DNA from: Candidatus Sulfopaludibacter sp. | Lineage (GTDB): Bacteria; Acidobacteriota; Terriglobia; Bryobacterales; Bryobacteraceae | Length of the DNA: 39,612 nucleotides | Assembly (NCBI GenBank): GCA_031292755.1 | Contig: JARLGM010000044.1 | Coordinates: 1 to 39,612 of the forward strand | Direction: 5' to 3' | Shown here: piece by piece, positions 1 through 8,109 of the stretch | Layout: every line of letters starts with the position of its first letter | How positions within the stretch are numbered: the first letter of the stretch is position 1 | The notes under the pieces: model-generated | Told to the model about the DNA's origin: nothing | Databases searched by the model: none | Seen by the model: only the letters and a program-made list of their open reading frames with translations | Position numbers and translations under genes: made by a program

Positions 1-145
1 TCGAGGCACTGGCAGAGGATTGATAAGGTTATATTTTAATGAAACGTTATACTAGGCCGCCCGCACCGCCGTAGTACGCCATTCCGGCGATTTGCGCAAA
101 TCCGTCCGGCATAGTCACCGGTGCTCAGCGCCATCAGGCGATTGG

Positions 146-164
146 GCCCCTTGAGACAAGGGGC
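146..164. other. Short GC-rich hairpin
   Basis: Positions 146-153 (GCCCCTTG) pair perfectly with 157-164 (CAAGGGGC) across a three-base loop. No T-run follows on either strand, so it is not a convincing intrinsic terminator. It lies in the otherwise gene-poor stretch 1-350, where I see no convincing gene. That stretch is only an AT-richer patch at 20-55 and a possible decayed tail of the neighbouring radical SAM pseudogene. Confidence 0.4.
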
Positions 165-350
165 AACATGAAACGTGCGATTCTGGCCGGACTGTGGGGC
201 GGCGTGCGATGTTCGAATGGGCTTCCGTGGCCCACTACACCTTTTCGGGCCGCGTTTTCTTCTTCACAGCAGTCCGGTTGCCGGCGCGGATACTTCGCGG
301 CGCGCAATGTCAGGTGGCAGAAATCAGCCGGATGCCCATCTGCGTGCATC

Positions 351-843
351 CTACTCCGCCTGCTCGGCCCGATAGGCCATTTGGGGATCGTCGATAAGAG
401 ACTCGCCGCCAGTCGTGTTGTACTCTGTCAACTCGGCCACCTGAACGTGCGCGGCGACCAATTCGGCGGCCAGCCGGACAATGTCCCAAAGCTCATGGAT
501 GTTGCGCCGCATCGCTACAAACTCGATACCGGGCGTCGGCTGATTCACCTTCAGACGCCTCTTGGCCCGGTTGATGTTTTCGATGTTCGCGATGATCTTT
601 TCCTGGCTCGCGCGGCGGCGAATGGCGTCGAACACCTCGGTCGTCAGGCCATCCAGGGAGATCACGATGGAGGTGGTGCCCAAGCTGACCACCCGGTCCG
701 AAACTCGCTTGGTGAGAAGCGCACCGATGGTCTGGAACATGGCGTGGAAAAATCGCCTTCGCGGTACGTGCCCATGTGATTCTCTTCACTTACCGCGCAC
801 CGTTTTGTTGTCTCCAGCACAACGGGACAAGTCGGAGGAGACA
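351..843 (-). pseudogene. Decayed radical SAM/SPASM-type protein
   Basis: The open piece 351-740 has the look of the middle of a radical SAM TIM barrel: TSIVISLDG, then an FDAIRRRAS-like stretch, ANIENINRAKRR, and GIEFVAMRRN followed by VAELTEYN. The start of the protein continues in another frame at about 741-843 (EENHMGTYREGDF), so there is a frameshift near 735-745. The Cys-x3-Cys-x2-Cys cluster motif that binds the catalytic 4Fe-4S should come just before AVSEEN. Only a single Cys remains there (KRC-AVSEEN), as if the motif was removed by a short deletion. The C-terminal SPASM part is missing after a stop at 351; weak, frameshifted similarity may run on to about 220. The gene is judged non-functional. 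The parent enzyme's substrate cannot be inferred. Confidence 0.7.
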
Positions 844-897
844 TTCCCCCGTCGCGTCCTCCTTACCAGTCGCGGGTTTGTTTAACGAGGAGGGATC

Positions 898-1357
898 ATG
901 CACTTGCGCCTGACCTTTTTGTTTGCGGCTTTTTCGGCCTTCTATCCCACAGTCTCCAAAGCCGCTGTCCTGTACGCCCTTTCGGTGGATTACAGCAACA
1001 TCAACGGAAATCCTGCCGGAAGCACCTTGAACTGGGTTTTTGAGACTCCATCCATACTGACCACCGAAACTACCGTAACCTCATTTCTGAGCAGCTCAAT
1101 TGGTTCAGGTTTCAGCAGCTTCGGAGGGTCATGCGGTACGGTGGTCAGTGCCTCGATTCTTGCGCCGCCTAATCTCAAGCCGCCCATCGGCCCCCTGGGT
1201 CTCTTCCTCAACCACCATTTGGTCGGGTTCGTGCGGTCGCGGAAATCAATTCACTGGCGCGGTTCAGCAATTTCTGACTGTCCCGGATACGCTTGGTGTT
1301 TTCGATGCCTACGGACACAACGGCGGCGCGTTCCTCGGAACACTATCGCCAATTTAA
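898..1357 (+). pseudogene. Frameshifted exported protein, PEP-CTERM-family-like
   Basis: It starts at ATG 898 behind a good ribosome site (GAGGAGGG at about 888-895) with a clear signal peptide (hydrophobic FLFAAFSAF, then VSKAA). The next section is rich in Ser, Thr and Gly (FETPSILTTETTVTSFLSSS, with a later SCGTVVSASI). This resembles the beta-sandwich exported proteins that usually end in a PEP-CTERM sorting signal. Around 1210-1250 the reading shifts to the next frame, continuing as NQFTGAVQQFLTVPDTLGVF up to a stop at 1355-1357. No PEP-CTERM tail follows. The ribosome site and signal peptide are intact, so a truncated product could still be made and secreted. Sequencing error is the alternative explanation for the shift. 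Confidence 0.55.
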
Positions 1358-1365
1358 CGGACATC

Positions 1366-1725
1366 CAGGGCGGTACCACTTCGACGCCTGTGTTTCTGAA
1401 TGTGCCGGAATTGGCGGAGATTGACGGAACAATTGGGGGACAGGGAACCCAAGACTACTACACGATCGACTGGCGAGGGGGCACATTTAGTGCGACCGCA
1501 GTAATAGCAGGCTCGGGCGCGCATCCTATCTTTTTTCAGAAGGCGTGGCCGGTAGCTGCAGTAGTGGCGCTGGCGCAACGCTGAACAGCGGCGACAGTTT
1601 CACCGGTACCATTGCATTTGCCGACCTCGCGCCGGGGAAATACTGCATTGGAATATCCGCCAACAGTCCAAACGATCCCAACTTTTCCATAGATTTCAGC
1701 ACGCCATTAAACTCCGTGCCGCCCC
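1366..1725 (+). pseudogene. Second frameshifted exported-protein fragment, tail lost
   Basis: This fragment has no start codon or signal of its own. One frame gives PELAEIDGTIGGQGTQDYY, then IDWRGGTFSATAV, up to about 1520. A one-base shift then gives ASYLFSEGVAGSCSSGAGA and IAFADLAPGKYCIGISANSP, ending near DFSTPLNSVP. This is the body of a typical PEP-CTERM-type exported protein, in which NSVP would normally be followed by EP and a membrane helix. Here the sequence runs straight into the leader of the next gene. It may be the second half of a fusion with the preceding fragment, created by a deletion. It is judged non-functional. Confidence 0.5.
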
Positions 1726-1800
1726 AGACAAACCAACGCACGGCACACCCTCCAATGGGGAAAATCATAGCACGGCGGCCGGGTGGTGTATCATGCGGCA

Positions 1801-3102
1801 ATGAACCGCCGTACCTTTCTGGGCGCCCTGGCGCTTTCGCCGCTGGCACGGGCGGCCGAATTGCCGCCGGTCAACGCGGCCCGACTGCGCGACCACCTGG
1901 AACGTCTGAGCGTCTTCGGACGGCCCGCCGGCGGCACCTTCGCCGATGGCGTGAGCCGGATCGCGTATTCCGATGCCGATATCGCCGGCCGCCGTTACGC
2001 CATGGACCTGATGGCGAACGCCGGACTGGAGCCGCGGCTCGATCCCGCCGGCAACATCTCCGCCCGCCGCTCCGGTTCCGACCCTTCGCTCGCTCCCGTG
2101 CTCTTCGGTTCGCACATCGATTCGGTGCCGAACGGCGGTAATTTCGATGGCGATGTGGGATCGATGGCCGCCATCGAGGTGGTCCAGACGCTGAACGAAA
2201 ACCACGTCGCCACGCGCCGCCCGCTGGAAGTGGCCATCTGGTCCAACGAAGAAGGCGTGGCCTTCAACAACGGCATCACCGGCAGCCGCGCCGCCGCGGG
2301 CCGTCTGGATCCCGGCGAGCTCGACGCCGTCTGGAACGGCATGGTCAAGCGCGACGCCATTCACAAAATCGGCGGCGACCCCGGCCGTATCGCTCAGGCT
2401 GCCCGCGCCAAGGGCAGCTTTCACTGCTACCTGGAACTGCACATCGAACAGGGCGGCACGCTGGAACGCGAAGGCTTCCCCATTGGCGTGGTGGAAGGCA
2501 TAGTGGCCATCGATCGCTATGACGCCGAGATCCGCGGATTCGCCAATCACGCCGGCACCACTCCCATGCCGGAGCGGCGCGATGCGCTGCTGGCGGCTTC
2601 GTACCTCACCGTTGCGGTCAATGAAATCGTGCGCGCGCAGCCCGGCCGGCAGGTGGGAACCGTAGGACAGATCGCCGTCACGCCCAATGCGCCCAACGTG
2701 GTGCCGGGGCGCGTGCTGCAGACTATCGAATTGCGCGACCTTTCCGCGGATAAGATCAAGGCACTGGCCGCGCAGCTTCGGGACCGCGCCGCCGATATCG
2801 CGCGCAAGACCGGCACCGAAATCGAACTCCGGCAAGTGGCGCATCACGATCCGGCGCTGGCCACGCCCGCCGTGCAGCAAACTATCGAAGCCGTCTGCGC
2901 CAAACTCGGGCTCCGCACGATGCGCCTGCCCAGCGGCGCAGGCCACGATGCTCAGGCCATGGCCACGCTCGGTCCCATGGGCATGATCTTTGTGCCCAGC
3001 GTGGGCGGCATCAGCCATTCGCCCAAAGAACTCACCCGCTGGGAAGATTGCGCAAATGGCGCTACCGTATTGATGCACACTGTGCTTGCATTAGCAGGTT
3101 AA
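1801..3102 (+). CDS. Exported M20-family amidase (hydantoinase/carbamoylase type)
   Basis: This 433-residue protein belongs to the zinc-dependent M20 group that includes N-carbamoyl-L-amino-acid hydrolase, allantoate amidohydrolase and beta-ureidopropionase. These enzymes cleave an N-carbamoyl or similar amide bond. Visible metal-site residues are H105 and D107 in GSHIDSVPNGG, D116 in FDGD, E150-E151 in SNEEG and H214 in HIEQGG. The dimerisation-domain motif HAGTTPM and the C-terminal SGAGHDAQAM and GGISHSPKE are also present. The start was set at ATG 1801, because this gives a twin-arginine-like leader (MNRRTFLGALALSP, cleavage after ARA); an upstream GTG at 1783 adds six residues. Export is unusual, since most characterised relatives are cytoplasmic. 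It is followed after 4 bases by another Tat-exported enzyme, so the two are probably one operon. The exact substrate cannot be told. Confidence 0.88.
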   Translation: MNRRTFLGALALSPLARAAELPPVNAARLRDHLERLSVFGRPAGGTFADGVSRIAYSDADIAGRRYAMDLMANAGLEPRLDPAGNISARRSGSDPSLAPVLFGSHIDSVPNGGNFDGDVGSMAAIEVVQTLNENHVATRRPLEVAIWSNEEGVAFNNGITGSRAAAGRLDPGELDAVWNGMVKRDAIHKIGGDPGRIAQAARAKGSFHCYLELHIEQGGTLEREGFPIGVVEGIVAIDRYDAEIRGFANHAGTTPMPERRDALLAASYLTVAVNEIVRAQPGRQVGTVGQIAVTPNAPNVVPGRVLQTIELRDLSADKIKALAAQLRDRAADIARKTGTEIELRQVAHHDPALATPAVQQTIEAVCAKLGLRTMRLPSGAGHDAQAMATLGPMGMIFVPSVGGISHSPKELTRWEDCANGATVLMHTVLALAG

Positions 3103-3106
3103 ATCG

Positions 3107-5248
3107 ATGCCCCTTACCCGTCGTGACTTCATCAACGCCGCCGCTGCCGCGGCGGCATATCAGACCCGCGCCGCCGAACCCGCTGCCGGCTGGTTCGACC
3201 GGCCCCTGCGTTGGGCCCAGTTGACCCTGGTGGAAGACGACCCCGGCAAGTACGATCTGAACTTCTGGCTGGACTATTTCCGCCGCACGCATTCCGATGC
3301 CGCCTGCCTGAGCGCCGGCGGCTGCGTGGCCTTCTATCCCACCAAAATCCCGCTGCACTACAAGACGCCATGGATGAAAGACACCGACCCCTTTGGCGAC
3401 CTGGTGGCCGGCTGCCGCAAGCTGAACATGGCGGTGATCGCGCGCACGGACCCGCACGCCGTACACCAGGACGTTTACGACGCGCATCCCGATTGGATCG
3501 CGGTCGAGGCCAACGGGCAAAAACGGCGGCATTGGGCCTCGCCGGAACTGTGGGTCACCTGCGCCCTGGGTCCGTACAACTTCGACTTCATGACCGGGGT
3601 GACGCGCGAGATCGTCTCGTTATACAAGGTGGATGGCATCTTCAGCAATCGCTGGGCCGGCTCCGGCATGTGTTACTGCGAGCACTGCCAGGAGAATTTT
3701 CATCAGGCCAGCGGCATGGACCTTCCGCGTACCAACAATCCCCACGACCCGGCCCGGCGCGCCTACATGGCCTGGCATCAGCAGCGCCTCTTCGACCTGT
3801 GGCACCTGTGGGACGGCGAGATTCGCAAAATCAATCCCGCCGCCTGTTACATTCCCAATTCCGGCGGCGGCGCGCTGGCCGATCTCAACATGAAGGTGAT
3901 CGGCGAAACCGCTCCCATTCTGTTTGCCGACCGCCAGGCGCGCAGCGGCCTCGCCGCCCCGTGGGCCAACGGTAAGAACGGCAAGGAATACCGGTCCACC
4001 ATGGGACGCAAGCCCATCGGCGGCATCTTTAGCGTGGGCGTCGAAGAGGCGTACCGCTGGAAAGACTCGGTGCAGAGCGGTCCCGAAGTGAAGCTGTGGG
4101 CGCTGGACGGCATCGCCAACGGCCTGCGCCCGTGGTTCACCAAGTTTTCCGGCACCCTGCACGATAAGCGATGGCTCCAGCCCGTGGAACAGGTCTACAC
4201 GTGGCATTTCCGAAACGAGCGATACTTGCGCAACGAACGGCCGCTGGCGCGCGTGGCCATGGTTTATTCGCAGCAGACGGCGCAATTCTACGGCGCCGAC
4301 CGCGCCCGGCAGAAGGTGGAAGATCATACCCTGGGCTATTACCAGGCGCTCATCGAGGCGCGCATCCCGTTTGAGATGGTCCACGATCAACTGCTGGACG
4401 CGGCCGACGTGGATCCGTTCAAAGTGCTCATCTTTCCCAATATCGCGGCGCTTTCCGAGGCACAGTGCCGCCAGATCCGCGAGTACGTGGCGCGCGGCGG
4501 CAGCATCGTCGCCACGCACGAAACGTCCCTCTACGACGAGTGGGGCGTGCGCCGCGCCGATTTCGGCCTGGCCGATCTGTTCGGCGCATCCTTCGACGGC
4601 GCCATCGATGCCCGCATGCAAAATTCGTACCTGCTGCTGGAAGGCCGCCATCCCATCCTGGCCGGACTGGAAGACGCGCCGCGCATCATCAACGGCGTCT
4701 CGCGCGTGCACACCCGGACCATCGGAGCGTATCCCAATCCGCCGCTGACGCTCATTCCTTCCTATCCCGACCTGCCCATGGAAGAGGTGTACCCGCGGGT
4801 CGCCAGGACGGACATCCCCGAAGTCTTCCTGCGCGAGACCGGGAAGGGCAGGGTGGTTTACTTCCCATGGGACATCGATCGTACATTCTGGGACGTGCTC
4901 TCGCCGGACCACGGCAAACTGCTCCGCAACGCCGTGGATTGGGCGGCCAACGAACCGCGCCCGGTGACCGTGACCGGGCTAGGGACGCTGGACATCACAA
5001 TCTGGCAACAGAAGGATTCCGTGACCGTGCATCTGGTGAATCTGACGAATCCGATGATGATGAAGGGCCCCATCCGCGAGTTCATTCCCATCCCGCCGCA
5101 GAAGGTTGCGATTCGAGTGGCGGCGCGGCCCAAAGCCGTCCACCTGCTGGTGAGCGGCGGCCAACCGGCGGTGCAGTACGGAAACGGTACGCTCACCCTG
5201 ACCGTTCCCTCGATTCTGGATCACGAGGTGATCGCGCTCGACGTGTAG
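3107..5248 (+). CDS. Exported putative glycoside hydrolase, GHL6-like with beta-galactosidase trimerisation-type domain
   Basis: This 713-residue protein begins with a twin-arginine leader (LTRRDFINAAAAAAAYQTRA). Residues of about 35-350 look like the TIM barrel of the hypothetical glycosyl hydrolase 6 group, including a Cys-rich knuckle in GMCYCEHCQENF that could bind zinc. Residues of about 380-580 (RVAMVYSQQTAQFYG, KVLIFPNIAALSEAQ, YVARGGSIVATHE) resemble the glutamine-amidotransferase-like domain found as the trimerisation domain of GH42 beta-galactosidases. A beta-rich C-terminal domain follows. The expected action is hydrolysis of a glycosidic bond in the periplasm, but catalytic residues and sugar cannot be assigned by eye. 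The gene starts 4 bases after the carbamoylase-type gene and is probably cotranscribed with it. It could be a non-enzymatic relative. Confidence 0.75.
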   Translation: MPLTRRDFINAAAAAAAYQTRAAEPAAGWFDRPLRWAQLTLVEDDPGKYDLNFWLDYFRRTHSDAACLSAGGCVAFYPTKIPLHYKTPWMKDTDPFGDLVAGCRKLNMAVIARTDPHAVHQDVYDAHPDWIAVEANGQKRRHWASPELWVTCALGPYNFDFMTGVTREIVSLYKVDGIFSNRWAGSGMCYCEHCQENFHQASGMDLPRTNNPHDPARRAYMAWHQQRLFDLWHLWDGEIRKINPAACYIPNSGGGALADLNMKVIGETAPILFADRQARSGLAAPWANGKNGKEYRSTMGRKPIGGIFSVGVEEAYRWKDSVQSGPEVKLWALDGIANGLRPWFTKFSGTLHDKRWLQPVEQVYTWHFRNERYLRNERPLARVAMVYSQQTAQFYGADRARQKVEDHTLGYYQALIEARIPFEMVHDQLLDAADVDPFKVLIFPNIAALSEAQCRQIREYVARGGSIVATHETSLYDEWGVRRADFGLADLFGASFDGAIDARMQNSYLLLEGRHPILAGLEDAPRIINGVSRVHTRTIGAYPNPPLTLIPSYPDLPMEEVYPRVARTDIPEVFLRETGKGRVVYFPWDIDRTFWDVLSPDHGKLLRNAVDWAANEPRPVTVTGLGTLDITIWQQKDSVTVHLVNLTNPMMMKGPIREFIPIPPQKVAIRVAARPKAVHLLVSGGQPAVQYGNGTLTLTVPSILDHEVIALDV

Positions 5249-5271
5249 ACTGCTACTTATAGGGCAAAGCG

Positions 5272-5481
5272 ATGAGGAAAATCATTCAGGCCCATATTTT
5301 TAAGGGTGAAAAGCAGTACGTCGCAGAGTGCCTGGATCTTTCGGTTGTGACCCAGGGCAAGATACTGGATGAGGTCACCGATAATCTGCGGGAGGCGATC
5401 CGCCTGCACCTCAGGGGAGAAAACCTGGCAGATTCCGGTTTGGCAGAAGACTCTTCTGTGCTCTACACCGGCTCCAACTGA
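5272..5481 (+). CDS. HicB-like antitoxin-family protein, orphan
   Basis: This 69-residue protein has the compact HicB fold signature: an N-terminal strand pair (IIQAHIFKGEKQYVAECLDLSVVTQGKILDE, split here by type), then the amphipathic helix EVTDNLREAIRLHL. In HicAB modules this partial RNase-H-like domain binds and blocks the HicA mRNA interferase. No HicA-like gene (about 60 residues with a dsRNA-binding-type fold) lies before or after it. There is also no C-terminal ribbon-helix-helix or HTH region, so it is a minimal form. It sits 23 bases after the glycosidase gene and 23 bases before the DinB-like gene. The start has only a weak ribosome site. It may be a solitary regulator or a relic. 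Confidence 0.75.
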   Translation: MRKIIQAHIFKGEKQYVAECLDLSVVTQGKILDEVTDNLREAIRLHLRGENLADSGLAEDSSVLYTGSN

Positions 5482-5504
5482 GTCGTTCCCGCCCTCTGTG
5501 TATC

Positions 5505-5990
5505 ATGAAACCTATGAACCCTTACGCCAGCTTTCTGGGCGGCCAGCCCGCAATTCCCGTTATCTCTGCTACTCCGGAACGCCTCGGCGCACTCCTTGCA
5601 GCCCTGGGACCGGCCGCCGACCGCACCCCTGCGCCGGGCAAGTGGTCCGCTCGCGAGATCCTCTGTCACCTGGCCGATTGCGAAGTCGTGTTCGCCTACC
5701 GTCTGCGCCAGGCCGCCGCGGAACCGCACCACATCATCCAGCCGTTCGACCAGGACGAATGGGCCAAAGTCTATTCCGGCTATACCGCTCCGGCGGCACT
5801 CGAACTCTTCTCCGCCGCGCGCCGCTGGAACCTGGCCTTGCTGAAGGCGCTCCCGCCCGACACTTTCGCCAAAACGCTCAACCATCCCGAGCGCGGCGAG
5901 ATGACCTTCCAGGTTGTGGTGGAGACCATAGCCGGCCATGACCTGAACCACCTGAAGCAGATCGAAGCCATCGCCGGCCAGCCGTCATGA
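5505..5990 (+). CDS. DinB/YfiT-fold metal-binding protein
   Basis: This 161-residue protein is a DinB-superfamily four-helix bundle. Family landmarks are PGKWSAREILCHLADCE, which supplies the first metal-binding His, and AGHDLNHLKQIEAI near the C-terminus, which supplies two more. Such proteins include bacillithiol and mycothiol S-transferases and many uncharacterised metalloproteins, so a thiol-transfer or detoxification role is possible but not shown. It is cytoplasmic, with no signal peptide. A second in-frame Met (residue 4) is an equally possible start. Its last bases overlap the start of the next gene by 4 (ATGA), which argues for translational coupling. Confidence 0.85.
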   Translation: MKPMNPYASFLGGQPAIPVISATPERLGALLAALGPAADRTPAPGKWSAREILCHLADCEVVFAYRLRQAAAEPHHIIQPFDQDEWAKVYSGYTAPAALELFSAARRWNLALLKALPPDTFAKTLNHPERGEMTFQVVVETIAGHDLNHLKQIEAIAGQPS

Positions 5991-6871
5991 GACGCGCGGC
6001 CCTGCTGGTGGCATGGTCCGCGCTTGCCGCGGCCCAGACGCCTCTGCCGGGCGTCATCGATATCCACGTCCACGCCGATCCCGACAGCCTGCCGCGTTCC
6101 ATCGACGCCATCGACCTGGCCCGCCTCGCCAAGGCGCGCGGCATGCGCGGGCTGGTGTTGAAGAATCACTACGAATCGACGGCGGCCCTGGCCTACATCG
6201 TTCGCAAAGAAGTGCCCGGTATTGAAATCTTCGGCGGCATCGACCTGAACCGCTCCGTAGGCGGCGTGAACCCGGCGGCCATCGAACGCATGGTATTGAT
6301 GAAGGGCGGCTGGGGTCGCGTGATATGGATGCCCACCTTCGATGCCGAAAACCAGGTGCGCTACTCCAAGGAAAGCCGACCGTTCGTTTCCGTCTCTAAA
6401 GATGGCCGGCTGCTGCCGGAGGTGCTCGCGGTGATCGCGCTGGCCGCGAAGCACGGCCTCACGCTGGAAACCGGGCACTCCTCCGCTGCCGAGTGCCTGC
6501 TCCTGGTGCGCGAGGCGCGCCGCCAGGGCGTCCAACATATCGTGGTCACCCACGCCATGCTGGCGCCGGTGCGAATGACCGTGGCGCAGATGCGCGAAGC
6601 CGCCGCCCAGGGCGCATACCTGGAATTCGTGTATAACGGCCTGATCGGGAAGGGCAAGGAATCCGAGCCGCGCGACTATGCCGCCGCCATCCGCCAGGTC
6701 GGACCCGCGTCCTGCATTCTGGCGAGCGACCTCGGGCAGGTGGGCAATCCCCTCCACCCCGACGGGCTTGCCGCCTTCTTCGCCGTGCTGCGCCGCGAGG
6801 GAATTGCGCAGGCCGATATCGATCGCATGTCGAAGACCAATCCGGCACGAGCGCTGGGCCTGCCGGAGTGA
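5987..6871 (+). CDS. Exported DUF6282-family amidohydrolase-like protein
   Basis: This 294-residue protein has a short N-terminal hydrophobic signal (ALLVAWSALAAAQ) and a metal-dependent hydrolase barrel. The HxH pair is in DIHVHADPDS (H27, H29). Further candidate ligands are in VLKNHYEST, ETGHSSA, VVTHAM and the late Asp in LASDLGQ. The pattern matches DUF6282 proteins, amidohydrolase relatives with no assigned substrate. It overlaps the DinB-like gene by 4 bases and ends 3 bases before the convergent reductase-like gene. Hydrolysis of a small amide or lactone outside the cytoplasm is an inference only. Confidence 0.8.
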   Translation: MRRAALLVAWSALAAAQTPLPGVIDIHVHADPDSLPRSIDAIDLARLAKARGMRGLVLKNHYESTAALAYIVRKEVPGIEIFGGIDLNRSVGGVNPAAIERMVLMKGGWGRVIWMPTFDAENQVRYSKESRPFVSVSKDGRLLPEVLAVIALAAKHGLTLETGHSSAAECLLLVREARRQGVQHIVVTHAMLAPVRMTVAQMREAAAQGAYLEFVYNGLIGKGKESEPRDYAAAIRQVGPASCILASDLGQVGNPLHPDGLAAFFAVLRREGIAQADIDRMSKTNPARALGLPE

Positions 6872-6874
6872 TCC

Positions 6875-7522
6875 TCACCTGGTGAGCATTTTGAATGCGT
6901 GCTGCCAGTCATTCCGCAAAAAGCCGGGCAGGCACCACAACATGCACAGCGGCTCGATGGCGCGCGCCGATACGATGCCGCCGCAATCGTAAGGCTCCCA
7001 TCCGAATTGCCGCGCGATGCCGGAAACCTGCGCCTTGGCTTCGTCGCTATCGCCGCAGATGAACATCGTGGGCGTGCCCTGCGAGAATTGCGGGTTCACC
7101 ATCAGGCCTTGGCCCACGCTGTTGAATGCCTTCACCACGTGGGCAGCCGGTACCTTCGCCTGAATTGCTTCGCCCAGCGATTCGTTCGGTCCGGTGGTGT
7201 ATTTCAGCACGCCGTTGACCGGTGGCTCATCGGTCAGGGGATTGGTTGCGTCCATCACGGTTTTCCCCGCGAAGTTGGCCGCGCCCGCCAGATCGATCAC
7301 GTTTCCCACCACGCGCCCCAGCGTGGCCAGCACGATCATCTCGCCAAATTGCGCCGCTTCTTCGAACGTGCCCGTTTGCGCGCCCGGAGTTTGCGAAAGC
7401 CACTCCCGCACGTCTTTTTTCCCAGGATCGCGCGTGCCCAGCATCACCTGGTGACCATGTTTGAGAAGGCCCGCGCCCAGCACACGGCCCACGCCTCCCG
7501 AACCCAGAACTCCGACTTTCAT
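6875..7522 (-). CDS. NADPH-dependent F420 reductase-family protein
   Basis: This 215-residue protein starts with a Rossmann nucleotide-binding loop (VGVLGSGGVGRVLGAGL) followed by GTRDPGKKD, where an Arg after the second strand suggests preference for NADP(H). The middle part (DATNPLTDEPP, then HVVKAFNSVGQGLM) is typical of the F420H2:NADP oxidoreductase-like family (Npd-type and ferric-reductase-like NAD(P)-binding proteins). A strong ribosome site (GGAGGGG) lies 7 bases before the ATG. It is cytoplasmic and probably monocistronic. Many bacterial members occur where F420 use is unproven, so the cofactor is uncertain. Confidence 0.82.
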   Translation of the reverse strand: MKVGVLGSGGVGRVLGAGLLKHGHQVMLGTRDPGKKDVREWLSQTPGAQTGTFEEAAQFGEMIVLATLGRVVGNVIDLAGAANFAGKTVMDATNPLTDEPPVNGVLKYTTGPNESLGEAIQAKVPAAHVVKAFNSVGQGLMVNPQFSQGTPTMFICGDSDEAKAQVSGIARQFGWEPYDCGGIVSARAIEPLCMLWCLPGFLRNDWQHAFKMLTR

Positions 7523-7571
7523 TCAATCCCCTCCGTAGGCCATCTTACTGCACCCTCCGGCGATCAGTCGG

Positions 7572-8054
7572 CTAGCGTCGCGAAATATGGACCAGATCCG
7601 CTGTTTGACCTCCGGCCGACTTGAGGGCTGTGGAACTCAGGTCTGAGATCGCCTGCGTCAGGGCAGAAAGGGCTTGCGACTGTTCGGACGATGCCCGTGC
7701 AATCTGCTCCACGATTCCATCCACCTGTTGCGCCTTTTCGTCGATTCCGGCAAGCGACTGCGCCACCTGGCCGCCGATGGTGTGGCGCGTCGCATTGGCC
7801 AGTTTGCTGGCATCGGTTCCGTTGTTCGCATGGGACTTGGTCTGCGCCTCGACCTCTGTCATGGTACTGGTCATTTCTTCGAGGGAGGCAGCCACCTTTG
7901 AATGCAGATCGCCCAACTCATTTTGCGCGTGGACGTCGGTCACGATTTCTACGTAGCCCAGGCGGTTGCCAGACTTGTCCACGATAAAGAGGCTGCGGAA
8001 CGGCGTCCAAAGTCCCTTCGAGGAGGATCGTGCGCCGTTGCATGACGAGAGCAT
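7572..8054 (-). pseudogene. Remnant of a methyl-accepting chemotaxis protein
   Basis: About 160 codons are open. They begin with a PAS-like tail (FIVDKSGNRLGYVEIVTDV), continue into the receptor helix (VAASLEEMTSTMTEVEAQT) and end with the descending helix (VEQIARASSEQSQALSALTQ). The highly conserved hairpin tip that contacts CheA and CheW, normally between these helices, is absent: the sequence jumps from ATRHTIGGQ to VAQSLAGID. There are also no membrane segments and no sensor domain. The reading could continue for some codons upstream of 8054 without a good start. It is judged a deletion-scarred relic that cannot signal in the usual way. Confidence 0.7.
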
Positions 8055-8109
8055 ATCGAACCGTGAACCAACCGAGGCCGCTACAAAGGAGTAGCGCGAG
8101 GAGGGGACT

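Noticed and set aside
20..53. Promoter-like TTGATA and TATACT at the left end
   Set aside because: Spacing of 22 bases is too long and no gene follows that would use it.
168..779. 203-codon plus-strand open frame opposite the radical SAM remnant
   Set aside because: It mirrors the remnant's coding strand and shows no motif.
1765..3078. Long minus-strand open frame over the carbamoylase gene
   Set aside because: It is a high-GC shadow; residue content is His/Gly/Arg-rich without motifs, and the plus-strand gene has clear catalytic motifs.
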